8,364 nt of DNA from Alphaproteobacteria bacterium (GTDB taxonomy: Bacteria > Pseudomonadota > Alphaproteobacteria > Rhizobiales > Xanthobacteraceae). Position 1 is the first letter of the stretch. Every line of letters starts with the position of its first letter. The stretch covers positions 1 to 8,364 of the forward strand of contig VAZS01000009.1 of assembly GCA_005884855.1 (NCBI GenBank), given 5' to 3'. This document shows, piece by piece, positions 1-6,107 of this stretch. The position numbers and the translations under genes are program-made. Below the pieces are notes generated by a model, which saw nothing but the letters and a program-made list of their open reading frames with translations, did not search any database and was not told the DNA's origin.

Positions 1-938
1 GGGCAGTGAATTCGCTGCATGAATGTCCCCAGCCGAATTCAGGATCCGGAAAATTACCTTGGTAGCAGTAGGGCGAGCCGAAGTGCTCGCCGACTTTCGT
101 CACCCGGTTGAGTTCGTCCTCGGGCACGTCTTCAGAGGCCCAGTCGCGTCCGTTGTCGGTAAAATACAGTTGCTTGTTTTCCGGGTGCCAGTCGAAACCC
201 ACGGTATTGCGAACACCACGTGCGATCACCTCGGCGCCGCTGCCGTCGAGATTCATCCGCCGGATCTGTCCGTGGGCATCGTCATGGAGCACGTTATTGC
301 CGGGCTGTCCGATCGGGACATACAGCTTGTTGTCAGGCCCGATGGCGATGAACTTCCAGCCATGTGCTTCGTCTTTGGGCAAGTTGTCATAGATCATCGT
401 CGGCTTGGGCGGATTGTCCAGGACGTCGTCAACCTTCTCGATCTTGGAAATTTTCGACAGCTCGGCAATGTTCGGCAATGTAGAGCGTGCCGTCCTTGAA
501 GGCGACGCCATTGGGACGGTAAAGGCCCGACGCGACAACCTTGACCGTTCGCTTCCCGTCCTTGTTGACGATGGCATAGACCTTGTCGACGAGGCGGCTG
601 CCGACAAACACCGTGCCCTTGTCGCTCATCGCCAATGAACGGGCGTTCGCCATGCCGGATGCGTAAACCTCGATATTGAATCCGGCCGGCACTTTGAGCT
701 TGGCCAGCGGCAATTTGTCCGCAGCGGCTGGAATTGGAGGCGGCGCGACTGGCGCGAGCTTGGCCGCGGCTTCGTTGCCGGCGGGCCGCCCGATCAGCGG
801 CGAACCCGGCGGAAGCGGCGCGCCAGCAGGCGCGGGAGCGGCTGGTGCATTAGCCGGCTGCGCGGCAGCGCCGACCGTGAAAACGCTTATAAGAGCGCCC
901 GCGAGCAACAGGCTGCGCGGCCTAAAGTAGATCGTCAT
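1..938 (-). pseudogene. PQQ-dependent L-sorbosone/sugar dehydrogenase-like protein, frameshifted and cut by the window edge
   Basis: Probably a periplasmic quinoprotein that oxidises a sugar or aldose-type substrate with PQQ. The start at 938 is chosen because GGGGGAGGA lies just upstream and a clear signal peptide follows: basic MTIYFRPR, then a hydrophobic stretch, with likely cleavage after AAA near residue 26. An Ala/Pro-rich linker covers about residues 27-75, then a six-bladed-propeller type domain begins. The frame breaks after residue 156 at a 10-bp tandem duplication (462-481), and as written the reading ends in a stop at 429-431. If one copy is removed, the frame stays open to position 2, giving 309 residues in the window. 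The restored part carries EAHGW (His189), VRNTVGFDWHP and TDNGRDW (about 257-263), which resemble the PQQ/metal-binding blades of sorbosone and pyranose dehydrogenases. The C-terminus lies outside the window. Exact substrate is unknown. The lesion may be genuine or a sequence error. Confidence 0.82.
462..481. repeat. Perfect 10-bp tandem duplication causing a frameshift
   Basis: The decamer TCGGCAATGT occurs twice back to back at 462-471 and 472-481. Read on the minus strand, one copy gives the expected GTLYIAELSK continuation of the dehydrogenase. Two copies insert 10 bases, shift the frame by one, and lead to a stop about 15 codons later. The frames on either side match exactly when one copy is deleted. 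Confidence 0.9.
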
Positions 939-1078
939 GAAGTCCTCCCCCGATGCCAAAGCCCTACTCGGGCCGGCAAGCACGTTGCCAGCGCCGGTCG
1001 CTTCCCGGTACTCTCCGATATTTCTCCCTCGATAGGCAATCGGAAATGTCAGGCAGGCTGGCGCATCTGTGTCCGCGT
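939..1078. other. Short minus-strand intergenic region
   Basis: This 140-base spacer separates the DUF6894 gene from the dehydrogenase, both on the minus strand. The only supported element is the ribosome binding site of the dehydrogenase (minus-strand GGGGGAGGA, about 943-951). A 6-bp inverted repeat, TCCGAT...ATCGGA, with a loop of about 19 nt lies around 1015-1044, without a T-run. I see no convincing promoter or terminator, so co-transcription of the two genes is possible but unproven. Confidence 0.5.
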
Positions 1079-1336
1079 TCAGTGCCTTGTAGCGGGCGCG
1101 TCCGAGAAGTTGAGGATCGCTTCCGTGAATGGAAATTCCAGCACGACCTCGCCTGCATCATCCGTCACTTCCAGAACAGCGCTCAACAAGCCCGCTTCGG
1201 CGCCTTCGGTCTTCAGCAATTCCCGGATCATGGCGCGGGCAATTTCCCACGCCCGATCGGGATCGCGCAGGTCTTCGCCTTCGGGATCGGAGATCAACTC
1301 GTCCCCGATACGGGTGTTGAAAAAATACCGGGGCAT
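1079..1336 (-). CDS. DUF6894 family small protein
   Basis: An 85-residue protein opening MPRYFFNTRIGDELISDPEG. This is the signature beginning of the small DUF6894 proteins that are abundant in Bradyrhizobium and relatives: MPRYFF, then a D-x-EG motif, then a predicted helix with DPDRAW and a beta strand EVVLEFPF near the C-terminus. It has no signal peptide, membrane segment or catalytic motif, and no biochemical function is established for the family as far as I know. The upstream ribosome site is weak (GGATCTGGA on the minus strand). It is divergent from pqqA and shares the 297-bp intergenic region with it, so the two could share control. The family call rests on the N-terminal motif and the length. 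Confidence 0.78.
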   Translation of the reverse strand: MPRYFFNTRIGDELISDPEGEDLRDPDRAWEIARAMIRELLKTEGAEAGLLSAVLEVTDDAGEVVLEFPFTEAILNFSDAPATRH

Positions 1337-1552
1337 GGTCCAGATCCATTCGGTTGAGGGTCCAATTCAACGAGCCATGTAGCTCACAAGTTCTTTATCC
1401 GGAATTCGCACGTGAGAGCGACCCGTTTCTGTTGCGCCCCCTACTCCGAAATCCACTTAAGGCATTGGAACGATGGCTATTTCCCAACAAGACCGCACAT
1501 TAAAGTGAATTGTTTCGCAGCGCAGCAAAGCTCTCCCGTTGTTTTACGGAAA

Positions 1553-1574
1553 AAAATTTCGCTGGCGAAGTTTT
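1553..1574. promoter_or_regulatory. 22-bp imperfect palindrome, possible operator before pqqA
   Basis: The arms AAAATTTCGC (1553-1562) and GCGAAGTTTT (1565-1574) are reverse complements except for one T/G position, and are separated by TG. A 2-nt spacer is too short for a good RNA loop, so a site for a dimeric DNA-binding protein is more likely. The centre is about 70 bp before the pqqA start. No regulator is encoded in the window, and the sequence alone does not identify the family. Confidence 0.4.
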
Positions 1575-1620
1575 CATTCCTGATTAGTTTGGGCGCGAGG
1601 GCGGAGTTCGTCCGGTTAGC

Positions 1621-1626
1621 AAGGAG
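1621..1626 (+). promoter_or_regulatory. Ribosome binding site of pqqA
   Basis: AAGGAG lies 7 nt before the ATG at 1634. This strong site decides the short 26-residue PqqA over the in-frame GTG at 1412, which would add 74 residues unlike any PqqA. Confidence 0.8.
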
Positions 1627-1633
1627 AGCCAAA

Positions 1634-1714
1634 ATGGCCTGGAAGACCCCGAAGATCGTAGAAGTGCCGGTCGGCATGGAAATCAACATGTATGCGTGCG
1701 CCGCCCGCAAATAA
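1634..1714 (+). CDS. pqqA: PQQ precursor peptide PqqA
   Basis: This 26-residue ribosomal peptide is the source of the PQQ skeleton. It shows the family pattern: Trp3, Pro6, then VGMEINMY, in which Glu16 and Tyr20 have the required E-x3-Y spacing. In the known pathway the radical SAM enzyme PqqE, with PqqD as carrier, joins the Glu gamma carbon to the Tyr ring, and proteases then release the joined pair. Length is within the usual range of about 23-39 residues. Cys22 and the basic tail (AARK) are features of this copy. It is the first gene of the operon and is separated from pqqB by 141 bp containing a strong hairpin, which could let pqqA be made in excess of the enzymes. Confidence 0.95.
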   Translation: MAWKTPKIVEVPVGMEINMYACAARK

Positions 1715-1743
1715 GCGGCCGCAACAGCTTCACGTCTTCACGC

Positions 1744-1808
1744 AAGGTGGACCATCGGGCGTGACACGTTCCCAACCGCGGGGTCGTGTCGACGCCGATG
1801 GCCACCTT
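1744..1808 (+). promoter_or_regulatory. Strong 65-nt bulged hairpin between pqqA and pqqB
   Basis: The left arm 1744-1768 pairs with the right arm 1785-1808 over 23 base pairs, broken only by single-base bulges at A1751, G1759 and G1791. The segments are AAGGTGG/CCACCTT, CCATCGG/CCGATGG, CGT/ACG and GACACG/CGTGTC. A further CCC/GGG (1771-1773 with 1781-1783) can close a 7-nt loop. There is no immediate T-run; TTTT occurs at 1815-1818, six bases past the stem. This fits an RNA processing/stabilising stem or a leaky attenuator that separates pqqA output from pqqBCDE, rather than a classic full terminator. The structure is read from the sequence; the role is inferred. Confidence 0.72.
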
Positions 1809-1855
1809 CGAATGTTTTGAGATCTCGACGCTTCGGAATTTCCAGGAGACGAATC

Positions 1856-2803
1856 ATGCTTCGCGTCGTCGTCCTCGGCGCCGCGGCAGGTGGTGGCGTT
1901 CCGCAATGGAATTGCGGATGTCCGGTTTGCCGGACAGCGCGAACCGAACATCCCGAGCTTCAAAGCACCCAGGCATCGATCGCGATCAGTGCCGACGGCG
2001 AGCACTGGTTCCTAATCAATGCATCTCCGGATTTGCGCCAGCAACTGATCGCAACACCGCAGCTTCATCCTGTAGCCGGCAAGCTTCGTCATAGCCCGAT
2101 ATCAGGCGTGATCCTGACCAATGGCGAAATCGATGCTGTTGCCGGGCTGCTGTCGATGCGGGAAGGCTGGCCATTCACCATATATGCGCACCCCAGAGTG
2201 CTTTCGATTTTGAAAGACAACAGCATCTTCAACGTGCTGAGCGAAAAAAATGTGCGGCGTCAGCCGATCGAGTTAGACCGTGCATTCCAGCCGGCGCTAC
2301 CCGACGGCTCGCCGTCCGGCATCGAGATCGAGCCGTTCGCCGTGGCGGGCAAGGCTGCGTGGTATCTGGAAGGCAAGCCTCATCCCGACGGCCGTCCTCA
2401 AAACAGCGGAAGCGACGGCGGGGGAGACACGCTGGGGCTTCGCATCGCCGACAAAACCACTGGGAAGTATTTCTACTTTCTCGCTGCCTGTGCCGGGATC
2501 ACCGACGATCTGAAGGCCCGGCTTGCGGGTGCGCCGTTGATCTTCTTCGACGGCACCGTGTGGCGTGACGACGAATTGATCGCTGCCGGGCTCGGCAACA
2601 AAACCGGCCAAAGCATGGGACATATCGCGATGTCAGGCGAAAACGGCGCGATCGGAAGTCTTGCCGGCCTCGACATCGCCCGAAAGATATTTTTGCATAT
2701 CAACAATTCCAATCCGGCGCTGTTGCACGATTCCGCGGAGCGCGAGATAGCGGAACGTGCGGGCTGGCAAATCCCCGCCGATGGAACGGAGATCACTCTT
2801 TGA
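1856..2803 (+). CDS. pqqB: PQQ biosynthesis protein PqqB (metallo-beta-lactamase fold oxygenase)
   Basis: A 315-residue protein, close to the usual length of about 305. PqqB has a metallo-beta-lactamase fold and is reported to act as an iron-dependent hydroxylase on the Glu-Tyr intermediate. Visible family features are the N-terminal VVVLGAAAGGGVPQWNC with Cys20, Cys22 and Cys25 (structural metal site), TNGEIDAVAGLLSMRE where canonical lactamases carry HxHxDH, GHIAMSG, and HINNSNPALL near the C-terminus. The start at 1856 is preferred over 1817 because AGGAGA (1844-1849) lies 6 nt upstream and the protein then begins MLRVVVLG like its homologues. Its stop overlaps the pqqC start. A Gly/Ser/Asp-rich insert (SGSDGGGDT, around residues 185-193) looks like a surface loop. 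Confidence 0.95.
   Translation: MLRVVVLGAAAGGGVPQWNCGCPVCRTARTEHPELQSTQASIAISADGEHWFLINASPDLRQQLIATPQLHPVAGKLRHSPISGVILTNGEIDAVAGLLSMREGWPFTIYAHPRVLSILKDNSIFNVLSEKNVRRQPIELDRAFQPALPDGSPSGIEIEPFAVAGKAAWYLEGKPHPDGRPQNSGSDGGGDTLGLRIADKTTGKYFYFLAACAGITDDLKARLAGAPLIFFDGTVWRDDELIAAGLGNKTGQSMGHIAMSGENGAIGSLAGLDIARKIFLHINNSNPALLHDSAEREIAERAGWQIPADGTEITL
2788..2791 (+). promoter_or_regulatory. Ribosome binding site supporting the pqqC TTG start
   Basis: GGAG lies 8 nt before the TTG at 2800, inside the end of pqqB. The alternative ATG at 2824 has no purine-rich sequence at the right distance, so the TTG with its TTGA stop/start overlap is favoured. Confidence 0.6.
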
Positions 2804-3579
2804 ACGCGACGGCCCCAGACGGTATGACTGCCTTTTCGCGCGGCGGCCAGGCGCCGTTGCAAAGCGCCGAAGAACTGGAAGCCGCGCTCCGCCAGATCGG
2901 CGCTTTGCGCTACCACAACCTGCACCCGTTTCATCGCTTGCTGCACGGCGGCAAGCTGAACAAGGGGCAAGTGCAGGCCTGGGCGCTGAACCGCTATTAT
3001 TACCAGAGCACGATACCCCTCAAAGACGCCGTGGTGATCTCGCGGTTCCGCGATCGCGGGATTCGGAGGGAATGGCGGCACCGAATCGAAGACCATGACG
3101 GCGAGGTCGGCAGCGAAGGCGGAATCGAGCGCTGGCTGAAGCTGACCGAAGGCCTCGGACTCGATAGCGCCTATGTGGAATCCACCGAGGGCATTCTTCC
3201 GGCGACACGATTTGCGGTGGAGGCCTATGTGCATTTCGTGCGTGACAGGAGCCCGCTCGAAGCCATCGCCTCCTCGCTGACGGAACTGTTCGCACCCAAT
3301 CTGCACGAAGAACGCATCTCGGGAATGCTGGCGCATTACGAGTTCGTCAATCCCGACATCATGAGCTATTTCAGCCGGCGTCTGACCCAGGCTCCGCGTG
3401 ACGCCAACTTCGCGCTCGAATACGTCAAGGCGCACGCCAAGACGCCAGCGGAACGCGAGGCGGTTTGCAACGCGCTACTTTTCAAGACCAACGTGCTATG
3501 GGTTCAGCTCGATGCGCTGTATCATGCTTACGTCGAAGGCCACGTGCCGCCGGGCGCGTTCGTTCCCAAAGAAAATTAG
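2800..3579 (+). CDS. pqqC: Pyrroloquinoline-quinone synthase PqqC
   Basis: A 259-residue, cofactor-free oxidase that carries out the last step, ring closure and oxidation of AHQQ to PQQ using O2. It is an all-helical protein. Residues aligned by eye with the Klebsiella enzyme are all kept at a constant offset of +15: Tyr38-His39, Arg65 and Gln69 in NRYYYQ, Lys75, His99 in EDHDG, His169 and Arg172 in NLHEER, Tyr190, Arg194 and Lys229. An intact active site is therefore expected. The reading begins at TTG 2800, overlapping the pqqB TGA by 4 bases, which suggests coupled translation. The first 15 or so residues (NATAPDGMTAF...) are an extra, probably flexible tail. The stop is 18 bases before pqqD. 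Confidence 0.96.
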   Translation: MNATAPDGMTAFSRGGQAPLQSAEELEAALRQIGALRYHNLHPFHRLLHGGKLNKGQVQAWALNRYYYQSTIPLKDAVVISRFRDRGIRREWRHRIEDHDGEVGSEGGIERWLKLTEGLGLDSAYVESTEGILPATRFAVEAYVHFVRDRSPLEAIASSLTELFAPNLHEERISGMLAHYEFVNPDIMSYFSRRLTQAPRDANFALEYVKAHAKTPAEREAVCNALLFKTNVLWVQLDALYHAYVEGHVPPGAFVPKEN

Positions 3580-3597
3580 AACATTAGAGGGGAAGCG

Positions 3598-3912
3598 ATG
3601 GCGGGCCGTATCCGCAATATCACCGTCAGCGAAGCCAGCCGGCCGATCCTGCCACGGCATGCCAAGCTGAAGTTCGATCAGACCCGGCAGGTCTGGGTCC
3701 TGCTGGCGCCAGAGCGAGTGCTGGCGCCGGACGAAATCGCGGTGGAAGTGTTGCGGCTGTGCGATGGCGTCCGCAATGTCGAGCAGATGGTCGATCATCT
3801 CGCCGCAAAATACACCGCCGAACGTGGTGCGATTTCGGCCGATGTCGTCGCCATGCTGCAGGACCTTGCCGACAAGGGGTTTCTGACCGAAGCGCGCGAG
3901 AAGACATCATGA
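3598..3912 (+). CDS. pqqD: PqqA-binding carrier protein PqqD
   Basis: A 104-residue protein of the RiPP recognition element family. It binds the PqqA peptide and presents it to PqqE. The family pattern is seen in RPILPRHAKLKFD, then QVWVLLAPERVLAPDEIAVEVL (strands followed by the first helix), LCDGVRNVEQMVDHLA, and a C-terminal helix ending LADKGFL. An N-terminal tail of about 15 residues precedes the core. The ribosome site GAGGGGAAG is directly upstream. The last four bases form an ATGA overlap with pqqE, so the carrier and its enzyme are probably made in fixed ratio. It is a separate gene, not fused to pqqC as in some methylotrophs. Confidence 0.95.
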   Translation: MAGRIRNITVSEASRPILPRHAKLKFDQTRQVWVLLAPERVLAPDEIAVEVLRLCDGVRNVEQMVDHLAAKYTAERGAISADVVAMLQDLADKGFLTEAREKTS

Positions 3913-5117
3913 GTCCGACGGAAGCGAATACGAATATTGCAGGCGTCGATCCCTCCGACGGGCTGGCGGTGCTGGAGCAGCGCGGCTCGGTTGCCGAGAC
4001 TTTCGGCATTCCGTTGGCGGTGCTCGCCGAGCTGACGCATCGCTGCCCGCTGCAGTGTCCCTATTGCTCCAATCCGGTTGAGCTGGAGCGCGGCGGCAGC
4101 GAGCTGACCACCGAAGAATGGAAGAACGTCCTTACCGAACTCGCCGAAATCGGCGTGCTGCAAATCCATTTCTCCGGCGGTGAGCCGACCGCGCGCAAGG
4201 ATCTGGTCGAGCTTGTGCAGCACGCCAGCGATGTCGGGCTGTACTCAAACCTGATTACTTCCGCCGTGCTGCTGACCCGCGAAAAATTATCAGCGCTCGC
4301 CGATGCCGGACTCTGCCACGTGCAGATCAGCTTTCAGGGCAACGAGCCGGTACTGGCCGACCGCGTCGCTGGTTTCAAAGGCGCGCATCAAAAGAAAATT
4401 GAGGTCGCGAGGTGGACGCGCGAGCTTGATCTGCCATTGACGGTTAATGCGGTCATGCATCGGCAAAACCTGTTTCAGCTCCCGGACATCATCCAGATGG
4501 CGCTCGATATGGACGCCGACCGGCTGGAAGTAGCGAATGTGCAATATTATGGCTGGGCGCTAAGAAACCGCGCGGCGCTGATGGCGAGCGTGGCACAGAT
4601 CGAGGAGACCAGCCGCATCGTCGAGCAGGCACAGGCGCGCCTGAAGGGCACCCTCGAGATCGACTACGTGGTCCCGGATTATTATGCGCTGCGGCCAAAG
4701 AAGTGCATGGGCGGCTGGGGTCGGCAGTTTTTTAATATTTCCCCGGCCGGCAAGATCCTGCCCTGCCACGCGGCCGAGAGCATTACCGGGCTTGAATTCC
4801 TGTCGGTGCGATCGAACCATTCGATCGCCTGGATCTGGCAGAACTCCGACGCGTTCAATCGATATCGCGGCACCGGCTGGATGCCGGAGCCGTGCAAAAG
4901 CTGCGAGTTCAGGGAAGTCGATTTCGGCGGCTGCCGGTGTCAGGCCTTTGCGCTGACCGGCGACGCCGGCAACACCGATCCAGCTTGCACGCTCTCGCCG
5001 ATGCACGAGCAGATTTTCAAACTGGCGGAACAGGAAGCCGCTGGTGGAAGCAACCGCTTCCTCTATCGCAATTTCGCCGGGGGTACGCTGGAGATGGACG
5101 GGGACAATGGCGCCTGA
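3909..5117 (+). CDS. pqqE: PqqA peptide cyclase PqqE (radical SAM/SPASM)
   Basis: A 402-residue radical SAM enzyme that forms the Glu-Tyr carbon-carbon bond in PqqA. The S-adenosylmethionine cluster motif is CPLQCPYC (Cys46, Cys50, Cys53), followed by SGGEP at 89-93. The SPASM domain keeps all expected auxiliary-cluster ligands: Cys266, Cys286, Cys329, Cys332, Asp338, Cys342, Cys344 and Cys360. Their spacing matches the Methylobacterium enzyme, including the unusual aspartate ligand. The N-terminus is about 18 residues longer than that enzyme. The start at 3909 is set by the ATGA overlap with pqqD; the longer open frame from 3759 only reads through pqqD. The end overlaps the next gene by 11 bases. 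I see no lesions, so it should be active. Confidence 0.96.
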   Translation: MSPTEANTNIAGVDPSDGLAVLEQRGSVAETFGIPLAVLAELTHRCPLQCPYCSNPVELERGGSELTTEEWKNVLTELAEIGVLQIHFSGGEPTARKDLVELVQHASDVGLYSNLITSAVLLTREKLSALADAGLCHVQISFQGNEPVLADRVAGFKGAHQKKIEVARWTRELDLPLTVNAVMHRQNLFQLPDIIQMALDMDADRLEVANVQYYGWALRNRAALMASVAQIEETSRIVEQAQARLKGTLEIDYVVPDYYALRPKKCMGGWGRQFFNISPAGKILPCHAAESITGLEFLSVRSNHSIAWIWQNSDAFNRYRGTGWMPEPCKSCEFREVDFGGCRCQAFALTGDAGNTDPACTLSPMHEQIFKLAEQEAAGGSNRFLYRNFAGGTLEMDGDNGA

Positions 5118-6096
5118 CGCCGACGCGGGAAAATCAATTGCCCAACGCTCCGATGCGTTCGCGCCGCTGACGTCGCAACTGCTACCGGCCGGCGATGGCC
5201 ACGAGATTTACGTCGAAAGCGTGGGCCGAGCCGGGGGCATCCCCGCGATCTATCTGCACGGTGGACCCGGCAGCGGCTGCCAGCCCGATCACCGCAGGCT
5301 GTTCGACCCCGAGCGTTTCCACGCCATCCTGTTCGATCAGCGCGGCGCCGGCCGAAGCCGCCCCAAGGCCCGCCGCGAGCACAACAGCCTGCAGCATCTG
5401 ATCGCTGACATGGAGCTGATCCGGGACCAATACGGCATCAGACGCTGGATGATCGTCGGGGGATCGTGGGGTGCGACGCTTGCGCTCGCCTATGCGCAGG
5501 CGCATCCGGATCGGGTCAGCGGCATCGTGTTGCGAGCGACCTTTCTCGGCACCCGGCAAGAGCTGGAAGGCGCATTCCTGGACGCCCTGCCGCGGTTTTA
5601 TCCGGATCTTAGCGACGACTTCATCAGCGTGCTGCCGCCGGACGAGCGCAGTCAGCCGCTCGATGCATATTGGCGCCGAATTCTCGATCCCGATCCCGAT
5701 GTGCACGGCCCGGCCGCGCGGGCCTGGCATGACACGGAGCGCATTCTTTCGGAACATGCGCCTGGCCGTGTACGGCTTGATCTCGCGTCGGACAACTCAT
5801 CACGCGCCCTGCCCGCCACGCCATTCATGGAAGCGCATTATTTCCACAATGATTGCTTCATGAAACCTGGGCAGCTGCTGGCGGAGGCGGCGAGCTTAAC
5901 TCGTATCGCCGGCGTCATCGTGCAAGCCCGTTACGATTTGCTGTGTCCGCCGGCCACCGCGCGAGCGCTCCATGCAGTGTGGCCCGACTCTGAGGTTCGT
6001 TTCGTCGAAGGCGCCGGACACTCGCTGTACGATCGCGGTGTCAGGGATGCGGTGATGAAGGCGATCGCGGATCTGGCCTCTCGATCGTCCAATTAG
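5107..6096 (+). CDS. Proline iminopeptidase-like alpha/beta hydrolase (peptidase family S33)
   Basis: A 329-residue cytoplasmic alpha/beta hydrolase resembling prolyl aminopeptidases, which remove an N-terminal proline from peptides. Visible features in order are the oxyanion motif HGGPGSGC (51-58), FDQRGAGRS (76-84), nucleophile Ser120 in GGSWGA, EAHYFHND (242-249) as in bacterial proline iminopeptidases, Asp277 in RYDLLCP and His305 in GAGHS. The catalytic triad is complete. No signal peptide is present. The start at 5107 overlaps pqqE by 11 bases, so it is very likely in the pqq operon and translationally coupled. An earlier in-frame start at 5044 lies deep inside pqqE and is less likely. 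A role in trimming PqqA or its fragments is inferred from position; general peptide scavenging is the alternative. The family call is strong, the substrate unknown. Confidence 0.85.
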   Translation: MAPDADAGKSIAQRSDAFAPLTSQLLPAGDGHEIYVESVGRAGGIPAIYLHGGPGSGCQPDHRRLFDPERFHAILFDQRGAGRSRPKARREHNSLQHLIADMELIRDQYGIRRWMIVGGSWGATLALAYAQAHPDRVSGIVLRATFLGTRQELEGAFLDALPRFYPDLSDDFISVLPPDERSQPLDAYWRRILDPDPDVHGPAARAWHDTERILSEHAPGRVRLDLASDNSSRALPATPFMEAHYFHNDCFMKPGQLLAEAASLTRIAGVIVQARYDLLCPPATARALHAVWPDSEVRFVEGAGHSLYDRGVRDAVMKAIADLASRSSN

Positions 6097-6107
6097 GATC
6101 GTCGATA

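Larger units (their letters stand above)
1337..1633. other. Divergent intergenic region upstream of pqqA
   Basis: This 297-base region lies between the divergent DUF6894 and pqqA starts and must hold the pqqA promoter unless transcription starts further away. It is more AT-rich than the genes, particularly at 1496-1590. I could not place a -35/-10 pair with confidence. It contains the palindrome at 1553-1574 and the pqqA ribosome binding site at 1621-1626. The pqqA frame stays open upstream to about 1412, but that stretch has no recognisable protein and is not called. Confidence 0.6.

Noticed and set aside
23..638. Plus-strand open frames at the left end
   Set aside because: They are complements of the dehydrogenase gene, whose minus-strand reading shows clear family motifs.
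1412..1633. Open frame upstream of and in phase with pqqA, making a 100-residue protein from a GTG
   Set aside because: PqqA peptides are short, a strong AAGGAG site precedes the ATG at 1634, and the upstream 74 residues resemble no protein I know.
1714..1721. GCGGCCGC next to the pqqA stop, suspected cloning junction
   Set aside because: A single restriction-type octamer in a GC-rich genome is expected by chance and there is no vector sequence around it.
2100..2160. Loss of the HxHxDH metal motif in PqqB, suspected inactivation
   Set aside because: PqqB proteins normally carry a TxGxxDxxxGLL-type segment at this place, so this is a family trait.
2473..3435. 320-residue minus-strand open frame
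   Set aside because: It lies antisense to pqqB and pqqC, which have full family motifs. The translation looks like a GC-rich shadow with no domain.
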